DNA of 64,000 nt from positions 59,085 to 123,084 of the forward strand of contig NZ_JANUGX010000016.1 of NCBI RefSeq assembly GCF_024753245.1, given 5' to 3'. This DNA is from Massilia norwichensis (GTDB lineage: Bacteria > Pseudomonadota > Gammaproteobacteria > Burkholderiales > Burkholderiaceae_D). Both the position numbers and the translations under genes were made by a program. Below are positions 39,121 through 47,395 of the stretch, in pieces (the stretch's first letter is position 1; the number at the start of each line of letters is the position of its first letter). The notes under the pieces were generated by a model. It worked only from the letters and a program-made list of their open reading frames with translations. It made no database searches and was not told where the DNA came from.

Positions 39121-40777
39121 TAGAAGCTCTCACTGTGCGACGTTGGGCAAGCTCTGCCCTCGCCTGACGAATAGTTTTAATCCGCGCTGATGATAAATTA
39201 CAGCATCCATCGAGAATTACTTTATCTACAATCTCTACTGCCTCAAGTAGCTTGCCATGCTCTAATAGAGAAGCAACATCTTGTTTAATTTCACGGAGTT
39301 CGGCAACACAAGATAAAATCGCTGCAGGTGAGGGCATTGCCCAGGCGTCTGCTTCTTTTGGTTCTATCTTGAGAATGCCACCACCATAAGCGCGGCCGAC
39401 TACTTCAGCGTGAAGTAAAGTAATAGAGTTCAGGCTAGCAAGAGGCAACAATTCACGCCCAATATCTCGATATTCATTATTAAAATAGACCCCGTGAACC
39501 GAGTTGAGGTGGCGAGCTCCAGCCTCATTCGCTGTAAGCCTAGGCGTGTCTGCATTCATGCAAGTTAGTAAAACGTCGGAAACAGCGACAAGTGGAACTT
39601 GATACCAAATTTTACGAACTCGGCATTTGTACGCGGTATCAACACCAGTCCGGTGCCCATCTTTGATATATGCAAGTGCTTGAGGTGAAGGTGGATTGCC
39701 AGGATAAAAAAGATAAGTGGCGCTACCTTCTTGACCTAATCTGGTTAGTAGTTCTTCTGAGAGTGATAAGCCGCGTAGATGTGAGCTTCCTGGCGGGGAA
39801 AGGCGCAAAAGTTCGTTAGGAGGAAGTCCAAGCTCATCTACACGTTGAGGTGAGAGCGTAAAATATTTATTATTGCCCGTGACAATGCCGAGGGTGGTTT
39901 CGCCCCAAGTTTGTAAACTGGTGAATAGCTCTAGTTCCAACAATTCTTGCAATGGCTTAAGAGCATTTGGGTTGATAAGGCTGCTTGTCCACTTAGCGGC
40001 TGGGTCGACTGGCGTCCAAATCATGCCTTTACCTAGTGTGGTCAGGGAATTTGCATTTTTCGACTGGTGAATAGTCGCACAGTCGGTAGGACCTTCCAAA
40101 TAGCCATCTGCAAGTAGAAGCACAACGTCCGCCTCGGCCTCTGAAAACACTTGCTCGTCAAAGAGTACTAGCTGAACCTTGCGAAAACGATCGAAGAGAA
40201 ACTGCCGTACAGGTGCTGCATAGTTCACCGAAAGTAATTCAGCTGGAAGAACCAACCCCAGCCGGCCACCTCGTTTGAGGAACATTGCTGAGTGAATTGT
40301 AAATGCGGCCCAACTAGAGGCTAAACCAGTTAGCGAAACACCCCCGCGTAAGGCGGCTGCGCGAGCGCGGGTGCGAGCCTCACCAGAAAAATCTTGATAG
40401 CGAATATAGGGCGGGTTGCCAATAACGGTATCGTAGATGGGCTTAGGTTCGAGCGCAAAAAAATCACTGTGTGAGATATGAGCCTCACCACCAGCTTCCT
40501 GTACACGTTGATGTGCTACACGTACACTATGTGAGTGAATCTCGACACCATCGACAGCCGGACGTACCTGAGTATTCGGCGTCAACTTGCGAAGACGATT
40601 CACTGCAGCGACAAGAAAAGCTGCATCTCCGGCCGCCGGCTCTAACACTAAATCGCTAGGCTTACGAATGGCCCAGTCAACGATAAAACGAGTGATCTCG
40701 TCCGGTGTAAAGAAAGCACCGCGTTCTTTGCGTAGCGCCGGGGTGTCGTCGGGATCAATTAAATAAGGGGAAGTCAC
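39110..40777 (-). CDS. Type II N6-adenine DNA methyltransferase
   Basis: Class I SAM-dependent DNA methyltransferase of the gamma (M-then-target-recognition) layout. RKERGAFFTPDEITRFIVDW leads into the SAM motif LVLEPAAGDAAFL and the catalytic motif VIGNPPYIRYQDF; the C-terminal half would read the target. GTG 40777 is chosen because homologues begin near SPYLIDPDDTPALRKERGAF; the frame can be read from a GTG at 40846. 555 residues. Partner of the downstream nuclease gene, with which it overlaps by 11 bases. Confidence 0.83.
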   Translation of the reverse strand: MTSPYLIDPDDTPALRKERGAFFTPDEITRFIVDWAIRKPSDLVLEPAAGDAAFLVAAVNRLRKLTPNTQVRPAVDGVEIHSHSVRVAHQRVQEAGGEAHISHSDFFALEPKPIYDTVIGNPPYIRYQDFSGEARTRARAAALRGGVSLTGLASSWAAFTIHSAMFLKRGGRLGLVLPAELLSVNYAAPVRQFLFDRFRKVQLVLFDEQVFSEAEADVVLLLADGYLEGPTDCATIHQSKNANSLTTLGKGMIWTPVDPAAKWTSSLINPNALKPLQELLELELFTSLQTWGETTLGIVTGNNKYFTLSPQRVDELGLPPNELLRLSPPGSSHLRGLSLSEELLTRLGQEGSATYLFYPGNPPSPQALAYIKDGHRTGVDTAYKCRVRKIWYQVPLVAVSDVLLTCMNADTPRLTANEAGARHLNSVHGVYFNNEYRDIGRELLPLASLNSITLLHAEVVGRAYGGGILKIEPKEADAWAMPSPAAILSCVAELREIKQDVASLLEHGKLLEAVEIVDKVILDGCCNLSSARIKTIRQARAELAQRRTVRASSGR

Positions 40778-41108
40778 AAATAAAATCCTGAAAGCACTGC
40801 TCTCTGACTCGACAGGTAATATCCTCTGTCGGCCTAAGTCAAACACATTTGTTTCTAAGTTAGATCAGCGAAGACTACACCTAAAATTCAGACGGGATTC
40901 TAGATATACTGTTCTAAAAACTATTAATTACATGAGAATAACGTCGTATTATTTTTCAATTGTCTAATAGCATCTAGCGCCGTCTAAATACCGATCTAAG
41001 TAACTGATTTTAAAAAGCTTTTCGTCTATATTGATGCATTGACGTCTGATAACGTCGCAGCTACGATGTGTAGCTAAGTGTGTAGTCAGCGACAAACAAA
41101 GGACGGCA
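40778..41108. other. AT-rich intergenic region between methylase and integrase
   Basis: About 330 bases of AT-rich sequence between two diverging genes; it must hold both promoters. No structural RNA, terminator or unambiguous attachment core was found. Such a place, just upstream of a P4-type integrase, is where an att site would be expected only if the integrase pointed inward. Confidence 0.4.
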
Positions 41109-42476
41109 ATGAAACAAAAAGGCAACGTAAAGGAGAGGCTGCAAACTCTCCAGTTACAACATTGGCTACGAACAGTACACGGCGGAGGAATCCCAAGTAT
41201 CAAGAATCCAGAGACAGGAGAGGTAGTTGAGCTACCGATGCCGCTCGCCCGTTCTGATGGAGGCGGCCTCACGTTTACGCTCTCATCGTCCGGCACCGCG
41301 ACGTGGATTCTACGTTATCGCGTGGCTGGGCGGGCGAAAGAACTGACGATAGGCAACTTCCCCGACATCAGTCTGGCCGAGGCCCGGAAAATCGCCAGGG
41401 AAAAGCGTGCGGAGATCGACAAAGCCGGCGATCCCGCTGTGGACAAGCGGCGCATGAAGGCATTGGCGTTGCAGGATTGGACGGTTCGCCAACTGATCGA
41501 CGACTATCGCGAAAAAATCCTGAGCGAGTTGGGGGAAAGCACGCAAAAAGGCTATGGCCGCAGCTTGGTCCGAATTCGGAGCCGCCTCGGCTCGTATGCG
41601 GTGGCTCAGGTGTCGTCACTGGATATAGTGGAGATGGTGGAGTCCGTTGAGGCTCCCTGGAATGAGTCGCGTATGCTCCTGACCACTGCACGGATGCTGT
41701 TCAAACATGCGGCGGGACGAAAGCTGGTAGCTGCTAATCCTTGTGTTGGAATAGATCTGAGCGCACTGATGGGCAAGCGCCCGGCAACCCGGCGTCGGCT
41801 AATGTTGAGTCGGGAAGAGCTGGGACTGGTAATGCGCGCCGAACTGAACAGGGAAAACGCGCTCGCAGTCCGGTTGCTGTTGGCTACCGCCGTACGTTCC
41901 AGTGAACTGAGAACCGCTAAGTGGTCTCACTTCGATTTTGATCAGGATGTGTGGAGTATCCCCTCGTCAAAGACAGGGGCTGGTATCCAGATACCTTTGA
42001 CCGCCCCAGTAAAGTCATGGCTTCAAGAACTGAAACAACGCTCAGGCGAATCCGAGTTTGTCCTGCCTGTTCGGGGCGATTACAAGAACGCTTCCACCAA
42101 AGGCGACAGGCCGATTAACCCGAACACGATTGCGGCTGCCATAGAGTTCTGGTTAACAGAGTACAAGCCTGCCGTGCGGCGGTTCACACCACATGATCTC
42201 CGGTCTACAGCCAAAAGCCACATGCGGGCACTGGGCGTACCTAGAGACATCACTGAAATGTGCCTTAATCATAAGCTGTCCGGTATCGAAGGTATCTACG
42301 ACGTTCATACCTACTTTGAAGAGCGCAAGGAGGCGCTGACGATTTGGTCAGATTTTCTGACTGAGGTTGAACGCGAATGCGCTGGCAGTGAGTCTCGCGC
42401 TGTCATACCGATTTCCCCGTGCTTGGCGGCGGTGAAACCGGTACGGCGACCGGTGATAGCAACCGAGCAAGTTTAA
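41109..42476 (+). CDS. P4-type tyrosine integrase
   Basis: Site-specific recombinase of 455 residues. An N-terminal DUF4102-like arm-binding domain (GGGLTFTLSSSGTATWILRYR, LTIGNFPDISLAEARKIARE) is followed by a SAM-like core-binding domain. The catalytic domain has the first arginine in AVRSSELRTAKW, His-x-x-Arg in TPHDLRSTAKSH, the second His in CLNHKLSG and the nucleophile Tyr in VHTYFEERKEA. It is expected to integrate or excise the island, usually at a tRNA gene, but no tRNA gene is visible nearby. Confidence 0.9.
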   Translation: MKQKGNVKERLQTLQLQHWLRTVHGGGIPSIKNPETGEVVELPMPLARSDGGGLTFTLSSSGTATWILRYRVAGRAKELTIGNFPDISLAEARKIAREKRAEIDKAGDPAVDKRRMKALALQDWTVRQLIDDYREKILSELGESTQKGYGRSLVRIRSRLGSYAVAQVSSLDIVEMVESVEAPWNESRMLLTTARMLFKHAAGRKLVAANPCVGIDLSALMGKRPATRRRLMLSREELGLVMRAELNRENALAVRLLLATAVRSSELRTAKWSHFDFDQDVWSIPSSKTGAGIQIPLTAPVKSWLQELKQRSGESEFVLPVRGDYKNASTKGDRPINPNTIAAAIEFWLTEYKPAVRRFTPHDLRSTAKSHMRALGVPRDITEMCLNHKLSGIEGIYDVHTYFEERKEALTIWSDFLTEVERECAGSESRAVIPISPCLAAVKPVRRPVIATEQV

Positions 42477-42776
42477 CGGCAGGCTCGGCGTTTAAACGGT
42501 CGGGCCAACAAACCAGTGGCGGTGAAGGCCCAGATAGTCCAACACTTGTCGCCCAAATCTCGCGCAAAGTTATAAAGTTATCAAAATATCTACAAATGAT
42601 GGTAAAATATTGCTGCTGAGCTACGTTTTCAGTCAACCGTACAGCCAGTAAAGCACAGCCATCTTAGTGCGCTAGTCGCACGCTATCCGAAACATTTCCC
42701 CATCTAGATTTATCGCTCCCTGACGGGATGGCGATGGCATGGCCGTGCACGTCCTAACTTAACCATTGGAGTCATC
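42477..42776. other. Intergenic region after the integrase
   Basis: 300 bases. It includes an AT-rich part at about 42560-42615 that may hold a promoter, and a TTGGAG ribosome-binding site just before the next gene. No RNA gene or repeat recognised. Confidence 0.4.
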
Positions 42777-43289
42777 ATGACCGTATCTATCCCGACCACC
42801 GTTACCTCGACTGCGGTAGGCTTTCAGCCGGCTTTCAAGCCAGTTACAACAAAGGACAGGCACGCCTGCGCCCTTGCAGCCGTCGCTACCCTTGCGTCTA
42901 CGACACTCGAAAATGTCTGGCAAAAAGCGGAAGAGCTCGGTCTACCGAAAACCGGCCCCTACGCCCATGTGATTGACGGCGATTTCTTGGCAAAGCTGCT
43001 GGCTCAATACTCGTGGGTCGCAACTGTTTGGAAAGCGTGCGAAAAGCCGTCGCAACTCCCTGACTTGTGTATGGTCATGGTCGACTACGATCCTGAATGG
43101 GAGGTAGGCCGCTATGGTGTTTTCCATCGCGCTAAGGGCAGTCACGACGCGAAATTTGTTGAGTATGTAATCGATCCGACGGCTAGCGCAGATCGTCTCG
43201 TGAGGACCGATCTGAACGTGCTTGTGCCGAGTTGGTACATCGGCGTACATCCAATGGGGAAAACGCCAAACACTACAGCGAAGAAATGA
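42777..43289 (+). CDS. Small papain-like (C39-type fold) protein, function unknown
   Basis: A 170-residue protein I cannot name. Its layout suggests a papain-like cysteine peptidase: Cys31 at the start of a helix after a polar stretch (KDRHACALAAVATLA), a strand with His117 (RYGVFHRA) and then Asp133 followed by proline (EYVIDPTA). That is the Cys-His-Asp order of C39-type domains. No signal peptide or membrane segment. It lies between two recombinase genes, with its own terminator downstream. The fold call is inference from motif spacing only. Confidence 0.6.
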   Translation: MTVSIPTTVTSTAVGFQPAFKPVTTKDRHACALAAVATLASTTLENVWQKAEELGLPKTGPYAHVIDGDFLAKLLAQYSWVATVWKACEKPSQLPDLCMVMVDYDPEWEVGRYGVFHRAKGSHDAKFVEYVIDPTASADRLVRTDLNVLVPSWYIGVHPMGKTPNTTAKK

Positions 43290-43319
43290 CTTAACAGGTC
43301 AGGCATCGAAACCCCAGGT

Positions 43320-43351
43320 ACCGGACGGTTTCTACCGTCCGGTCTGCTTTT
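43320..43351 (+). terminator. Rho-independent terminator after the papain-like gene
   Basis: A 10-bp perfect stem (43320-43329 with 43334-43343, loop TTCT) followed by CTGCTTTT, 30 bases past the stop codon. Confidence 0.8.
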
Positions 43352-43372
43352 GTGCGTCCACAAATATCTATC

Positions 43373-43705
43373 ATGACCAAATCTAATCAAGCCAACAATA
43401 GCGATCACTGCCGCTTTGCGTCAGCGCGCAGTGCTCCACTGTTTCCGCTCGGCCGAACGGTTGCGACTCCCGGCGCTTTGGCGCTGCTCGATCATGCTGG
43501 AGTCAATGCTTCGACCCTGCTCATACGACACCAGAACGGAGACTTTGGAGACTTGGACGAGGCGGATCGCGTTGCCAATGCCAATGCAATCCGCAACCAC
43601 ACTCGGATACTTTCCGCATACGTGCTAAGACGTGGCTTACGTATCTGGATTATCACCGAAGCGGATCGTTCCGTGACGACCTTGCTTCTTCCTGAGGAGT
43701 ATTAG
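43373..43705 (+). CDS. Mobile-element hypothetical protein coupled to recombinase
   Basis: A 110-residue protein. The conserved-looking core LFPLGRTVATPGALALLDHAGVN leads to a region with paired acidic residues (GDFGDLDEADRVANANAIRN), then RIWIITEADRSVTTLLLPEEY at the C-terminus. I recognise the type as a small protein of betaproteobacterial plasmids and integrative elements, sometimes mislabelled as restriction-related; the function is unknown. The next gene begins one base after its stop codon, so the two are coupled. ATG 43373 is chosen over 43352 because the terminator lies just upstream. Confidence 0.65.
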   Translation: MTKSNQANNSDHCRFASARSAPLFPLGRTVATPGALALLDHAGVNASTLLIRHQNGDFGDLDEADRVANANAIRNHTRILSAYVLRRGLRIWIITEADRSVTTLLLPEEY

Positions 43706-43706
43706 G

Positions 43707-44690
43707 ATGAGGGTCGATCAATCAATGCCGGCAGCCAGCACCAGCACAAAATCGTCCAGTGTGCAGAAACCGCTCAAAACGGCTCAGGCTAAGCCGTCGG
43801 CGCTTGTGGCTAGCTATGCCGCAGCCGCTCAGTCGAATGCCACCACGCGCTCATACGACGCGGACGTTCGCCATTTCAAACAGTACGGCGGCTCGATACC
43901 GGCAACGCCGACGATGGTTGCCGAGTACCTTGCGAATTTCGCTGGCATCCTGGCAGTTAGTACGCTACAGCATCGTCTAATCGCTATCCATCGCGCTCAT
44001 ACTGATCAAGGGCTGCCATCGCCTGTAACCAATAGTCTAGTGAAGCGCACAATGCAGGGAATTCGTCGCACCTTTGGCATAAAACAGCGCCGCGTTACGG
44101 CCCTCGTCAAAGACGATCTCCTGGAGATGATGATCCACATCGATAAGCAAATGACCATGAGGGCGGCACGCGACAAGGCACTAATCTTGGTTGGGTTTGC
44201 TGGCGCCTTTCGGAGGTCTGAACTCGTCCGGCTTCGATATGAAGACATCACCCAGTACGACAGCGGCATGGAACTGTTGATACGTCGTTCTAAAACCGAC
44301 CAGGAGGGGGCTGGGCGGACTGTGTTTATACCCTATGCTCATGGTAACCGTTGCCCGGTCAAGATACTGAAGCGCTGGCTAGCGCTCGCAGACATCGAAA
44401 GCGGCCCACTTTTCCGGCCGATCAATCGACACGACCAAATAGTCGGCACCAAGGCGCTCACACCGCAGTCCGTAGCGTTGATCGTCAAAGCTTCTATGCG
44501 GATGGTGGCCGGCGACGAAGCAGCCAAGATGGTGGCAGGGCACAGTCTGCGCGCCGGCTACTGCACAGAGGCTGCGACGGTGGGCATGCCAGCTCATATT
44601 ATCCAAGAAACCACAGGACACCGCTCGTTGACTGTTCTCGCCGGCTACATCAGACCGGTAGCCAAAAGGAAGATTCCAAGCCTTTTATAG
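43707..44690 (+). CDS. Tyrosine recombinase (second integrase of the island)
   Basis: A 327-residue XerC/D-style recombinase. A Ser/Lys-rich start (about 45 residues) precedes a core-binding domain (TTRSYDADVRHFKQYGGSIP), and the catalytic domain shows Arg in GFAGAFRRSELVRL, Lys in RRSKTDQEGAGR, His-x-x-Arg in AGHSLRAGYCTEAA, then TGHRS and the nucleophile Tyr in LAGYIRPV. It lacks the DUF4102 domain of the first integrase. It is translationally coupled to the small upstream gene and may resolve or excise a smaller unit of the island. Confidence 0.88.
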   Translation: MRVDQSMPAASTSTKSSSVQKPLKTAQAKPSALVASYAAAAQSNATTRSYDADVRHFKQYGGSIPATPTMVAEYLANFAGILAVSTLQHRLIAIHRAHTDQGLPSPVTNSLVKRTMQGIRRTFGIKQRRVTALVKDDLLEMMIHIDKQMTMRAARDKALILVGFAGAFRRSELVRLRYEDITQYDSGMELLIRRSKTDQEGAGRTVFIPYAHGNRCPVKILKRWLALADIESGPLFRPINRHDQIVGTKALTPQSVALIVKASMRMVAGDEAAKMVAGHSLRAGYCTEAATVGMPAHIIQETTGHRSLTVLAGYIRPVAKRKIPSLL

Positions 44691-44758
44691 GTTTGTGAAA
44701 ATTCCTTGAGCATGAATCTACGAGGCTGAAAGGCTCGAAGTTCGGTTGTATCGCGGCT

Positions 44759-45610
44759 TCACCCAACTAGGCGCGAAAGTTGCGAATCGTTACGCAAGCG
44801 GACGCACCATTTCGCAACAGCCGAAAGTTCTGCATCTGGCCTGGTCAAGCAGACTATTTCGCGAGCTGTTGCTTTCAATCGCTCACGGGCCGCGGCGGAC
44901 GTTCGTGAATCTGATAACGCTTGTAGATATTTGTTGATTAGCTTTGTAGTATTCTGCCAAACCTTGCGGCGCTCCTCAGCCAACGCTTTGTGCTCAGTGA
45001 GTTTAAGCCGCTCCACTGTGCGCTTCACCCTTACATGTTCCCAGCGTTCAATACCCGGTGCAGGAATGGCTTTTCCTTCCTCGTCGAACGCCAGCAGCGT
45101 AACGTCATAGGCATTCGTCGGATCGAGAAAATGGTGTACTTCATCCCCTTCGCAACGATGGGTATACGTGGAATATTGGGAACCATACCGGAGCGGAAAC
45201 CAAACACCCTTCTTTCGATTAGGTACGTTGCCGGCGATGCGGAAGTTCATATAGTCGAAAGCTAGCCACCAATAGCCGTCACGTACGGCCCCCTTGATAT
45301 TGCGAGCAGCCTTCTTAGGACGGAAGTGTTCAACGTCTAGATGCGATGCAATGTCGCGAGCTTCGGTAAACCAGCACTTGCCGCCAGACAAGGCCAGCAA
45401 CCAAGGTTTCAGTTTCCCCCAATGGTCGCCACGTTTGTCGATCAGTTCATTACGCTCGTCGATCTTCCCGGCGGCATTGAGCGTTGCGAGTTTTGCAACT
45501 AAACTCCTTGTTTCAACCAACCATGCATCCCAATCGGCTTGGGACCACCGGATGTCAGCGGGCAGGTCTGCGTCAGTGGGAAGCTTGTTTTCAAGATCGA
45601 TGAAAATCAT
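44759..45610 (-). CDS. HNH nuclease, PtuB-like (Septu-type) partner
   Basis: A 283-residue HNH-family endonuclease, likely the effector of a two-gene defence unit with the ATPase encoded just upstream. The HNH region is GGKCWFTEARDIASHLDVEH with FRPKK after it (Cys79, Asp92, His95, Arg97, Lys99 as candidate metal-site residues). DEVHHFLDPTNAYDVTLLAF in the middle resembles TIGR02646/PtuB-type proteins. The start ATG overlaps the ATPase gene by 4 bases. Last gene of a five-gene type I restriction-modification operon. Confidence 0.8.
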   Translation of the reverse strand: MIFIDLENKLPTDADLPADIRWSQADWDAWLVETRSLVAKLATLNAAGKIDERNELIDKRGDHWGKLKPWLLALSGGKCWFTEARDIASHLDVEHFRPKKAARNIKGAVRDGYWWLAFDYMNFRIAGNVPNRKKGVWFPLRYGSQYSTYTHRCEGDEVHHFLDPTNAYDVTLLAFDEEGKAIPAPGIERWEHVRVKRTVERLKLTEHKALAEERRKVWQNTTKLINKYLQALSDSRTSAAARERLKATAREIVCLTRPDAELSAVAKWCVRLRNDSQLSRLVG

Positions 45611-47394
45611 TCGGCAGCCTCACGCAGAATTTCATCGATGACGGATTCAGCAATAGCGTCCTGCTCGGCTTGCTCCTCAGGCGTAAGCACTGGCTTGCGG
45701 AAGCGGCGGTGTTGCGCCATCTTGCGCACGAATAGTGCGTAATCGGGATCACGGAAGTCGGCGGTTGAAAATCCCAAATCGGCCAACTCTGCAGAAAGCC
45801 GGCTCAACTCAGCATCTTCCTCGACCGTACGCGACGCTTTCACAAACAACTCATTCCGCCTGAAAAGGCGTCGCTCAGTTTCAATGTCCAGCGTGGACGA
45901 CAAGCCGAACAGCTCGCTTTTCAGTAGGCCGGTCACGCCCATCCCTTGCGGGTGTTCATCCGGCGTATCCACAACCGTTCGTTTGCCGTCGCGGCGCAGG
46001 ATATGCACCTGTTCGCGCTTGAGGCTGCCGACCATCATCGGGTCGTGGGTGGTTATGAGGATCTGGGATTGCCCGACTGATGTATCGAAAGATCCTGCAT
46101 CAAACGCATCGCTGTCGAACCCGCCCTTATGGATATCTCCTAAAACCCCTTCAATGTCATCAAAATAACGCAGCTTCCAAATCGGGTTCAAGTGGGTATC
46201 TGGTTCATCGAGTAAGAACAGGCAATGATTTTCGCGGGTGATGCGCATGAGGCCTAGCACGGTGAGCATTTGCAATTCGCCTTCGGAAAGCTGGGTAAAA
46301 CTTACCTTTCCACCGTGCTCGTCGCGCTTCTTGACAGTGATGCGTACTTCCTCAATCAGGTCTCCTATGTAAGCGCCTTCGGCATATCGGAAGAAACTGT
46401 CAGTGCCACCAACCAATTCGCCGAGCTGCTTGAGCTTGTCCTGGGTCGGCACAAATAAATAAAGCTGCTTCTGTTTCTCGCTACGACCACGAAAATCGAT
46501 TTGTATAGTCGCTTCATGTTCAATTGGTGCCCAGGCCACTTGCCAAAGCTTGTCGAGAAACTCGCTTACCACGTTGCCACGTGCATACCAGAAACGTGGG
46601 TCGCCCTCATTAAGTTCATGCTCGTCGAATTTTCCGCTCCGACGTTTTTCGCGCAGGCGATGTGGTTCTTTCAACACAAATAGAGCAGACTCCAGCGATT
46701 CGATGTGCAGGTTTCTCAGTACCTTCTGGAACACTGGATCGTCGGAAAGCAAACACGCCAGAAGCACCAACTGGCTGTGCCCACCACGGCAATAGAACAA
46801 GCGGCGGAGGCGATCATCACCCGCGTGCTTCAGTCGCGACTCGCGACGGCGTTTAGCCTCTTCCATGGCACGGATATCGGCCTCAGAGCCCGTGAAGTTC
46901 TCCAACAGTCGCCCAGATAGCACCTCGTCAGTAGTGATTTCCTGGCGCTGATTGAAGCGGCGCTGATGCTCGTGAAACAATGCTTCAATACGCTCATTGC
47001 GGCCCGAATAATAGGCAAAAATGTGCGCAGGTAGCAGCTCCCGGTTCTTCAGTAAATGACCTTGCGACTCGGCTTTGTCGTCCACCCAAACAAAGGGGCG
47101 CTTCTGTTTGACTCTTTCTGCTTCGATGCGCACCACATGGCCGCGAATGCTGTACTCCAACGTGTAATCGAACGCCGCTTCGCGGTCCAGATCCAGATCG
47201 CGGAAGATTGTGATCACCGCTTCGATTAGGTTTGACTTGCCAATGCCATTCTGGCCTATCAATACGTGGCTACGGATGAGCTTGGGCAGCGCATCCGCTG
47301 ACGCGCTTGAAGCGGGCTGCAGATGCGAGTCGAAGGTGATTTCGAGATCACGCAGATTACGGAAAGTCGGGATGCAGATGCGCTGCAGTTGCAT
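45607..47394 (-). CDS. AAA/ABC-type ATPase, PtuA-like (Septu-type)
   Basis: A 595-residue SMC/OLD-like ATPase. Walker A GQNGIGKSN lies at about residues 47-55. The long helical insertion begins after FAYYSGRNERIE. In the second half come the signature FTQLSEGELQMLTVLGL and Walker B CLFLLDEPDTHLNPIW, with the H-loop in ILITTHDPMMV. No TOPRIM domain was seen, so it is not an OLD nuclease. In Septu defence this ATPase senses infection and licenses the HNH partner. Its start is one base after the hsdS stop codon. Confidence 0.83.
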   Translation of the reverse strand: MQLQRICIPTFRNLRDLEITFDSHLQPASSASADALPKLIRSHVLIGQNGIGKSNLIEAVITIFRDLDLDREAAFDYTLEYSIRGHVVRIEAERVKQKRPFVWVDDKAESQGHLLKNRELLPAHIFAYYSGRNERIEALFHEHQRRFNQRQEITTDEVLSGRLLENFTGSEADIRAMEEAKRRRESRLKHAGDDRLRRLFYCRGGHSQLVLLACLLSDDPVFQKVLRNLHIESLESALFVLKEPHRLREKRRSGKFDEHELNEGDPRFWYARGNVVSEFLDKLWQVAWAPIEHEATIQIDFRGRSEKQKQLYLFVPTQDKLKQLGELVGGTDSFFRYAEGAYIGDLIEEVRITVKKRDEHGGKVSFTQLSEGELQMLTVLGLMRITRENHCLFLLDEPDTHLNPIWKLRYFDDIEGVLGDIHKGGFDSDAFDAGSFDTSVGQSQILITTHDPMMVGSLKREQVHILRRDGKRTVVDTPDEHPQGMGVTGLLKSELFGLSSTLDIETERRLFRRNELFVKASRTVEEDAELSRLSAELADLGFSTADFRDPDYALFVRKMAQHRRFRKPVLTPEEQAEQDAIAESVIDEILREAAE

Positions 47395-47395
47395 A

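Noticed and set aside
37605..41108. Shared octamer TAGTCAGC near 37630 and near 41085 as an attachment-site pair
   Set aside because: Eight bases is expected by chance over this distance and neither copy is in a tRNA or other typical target.
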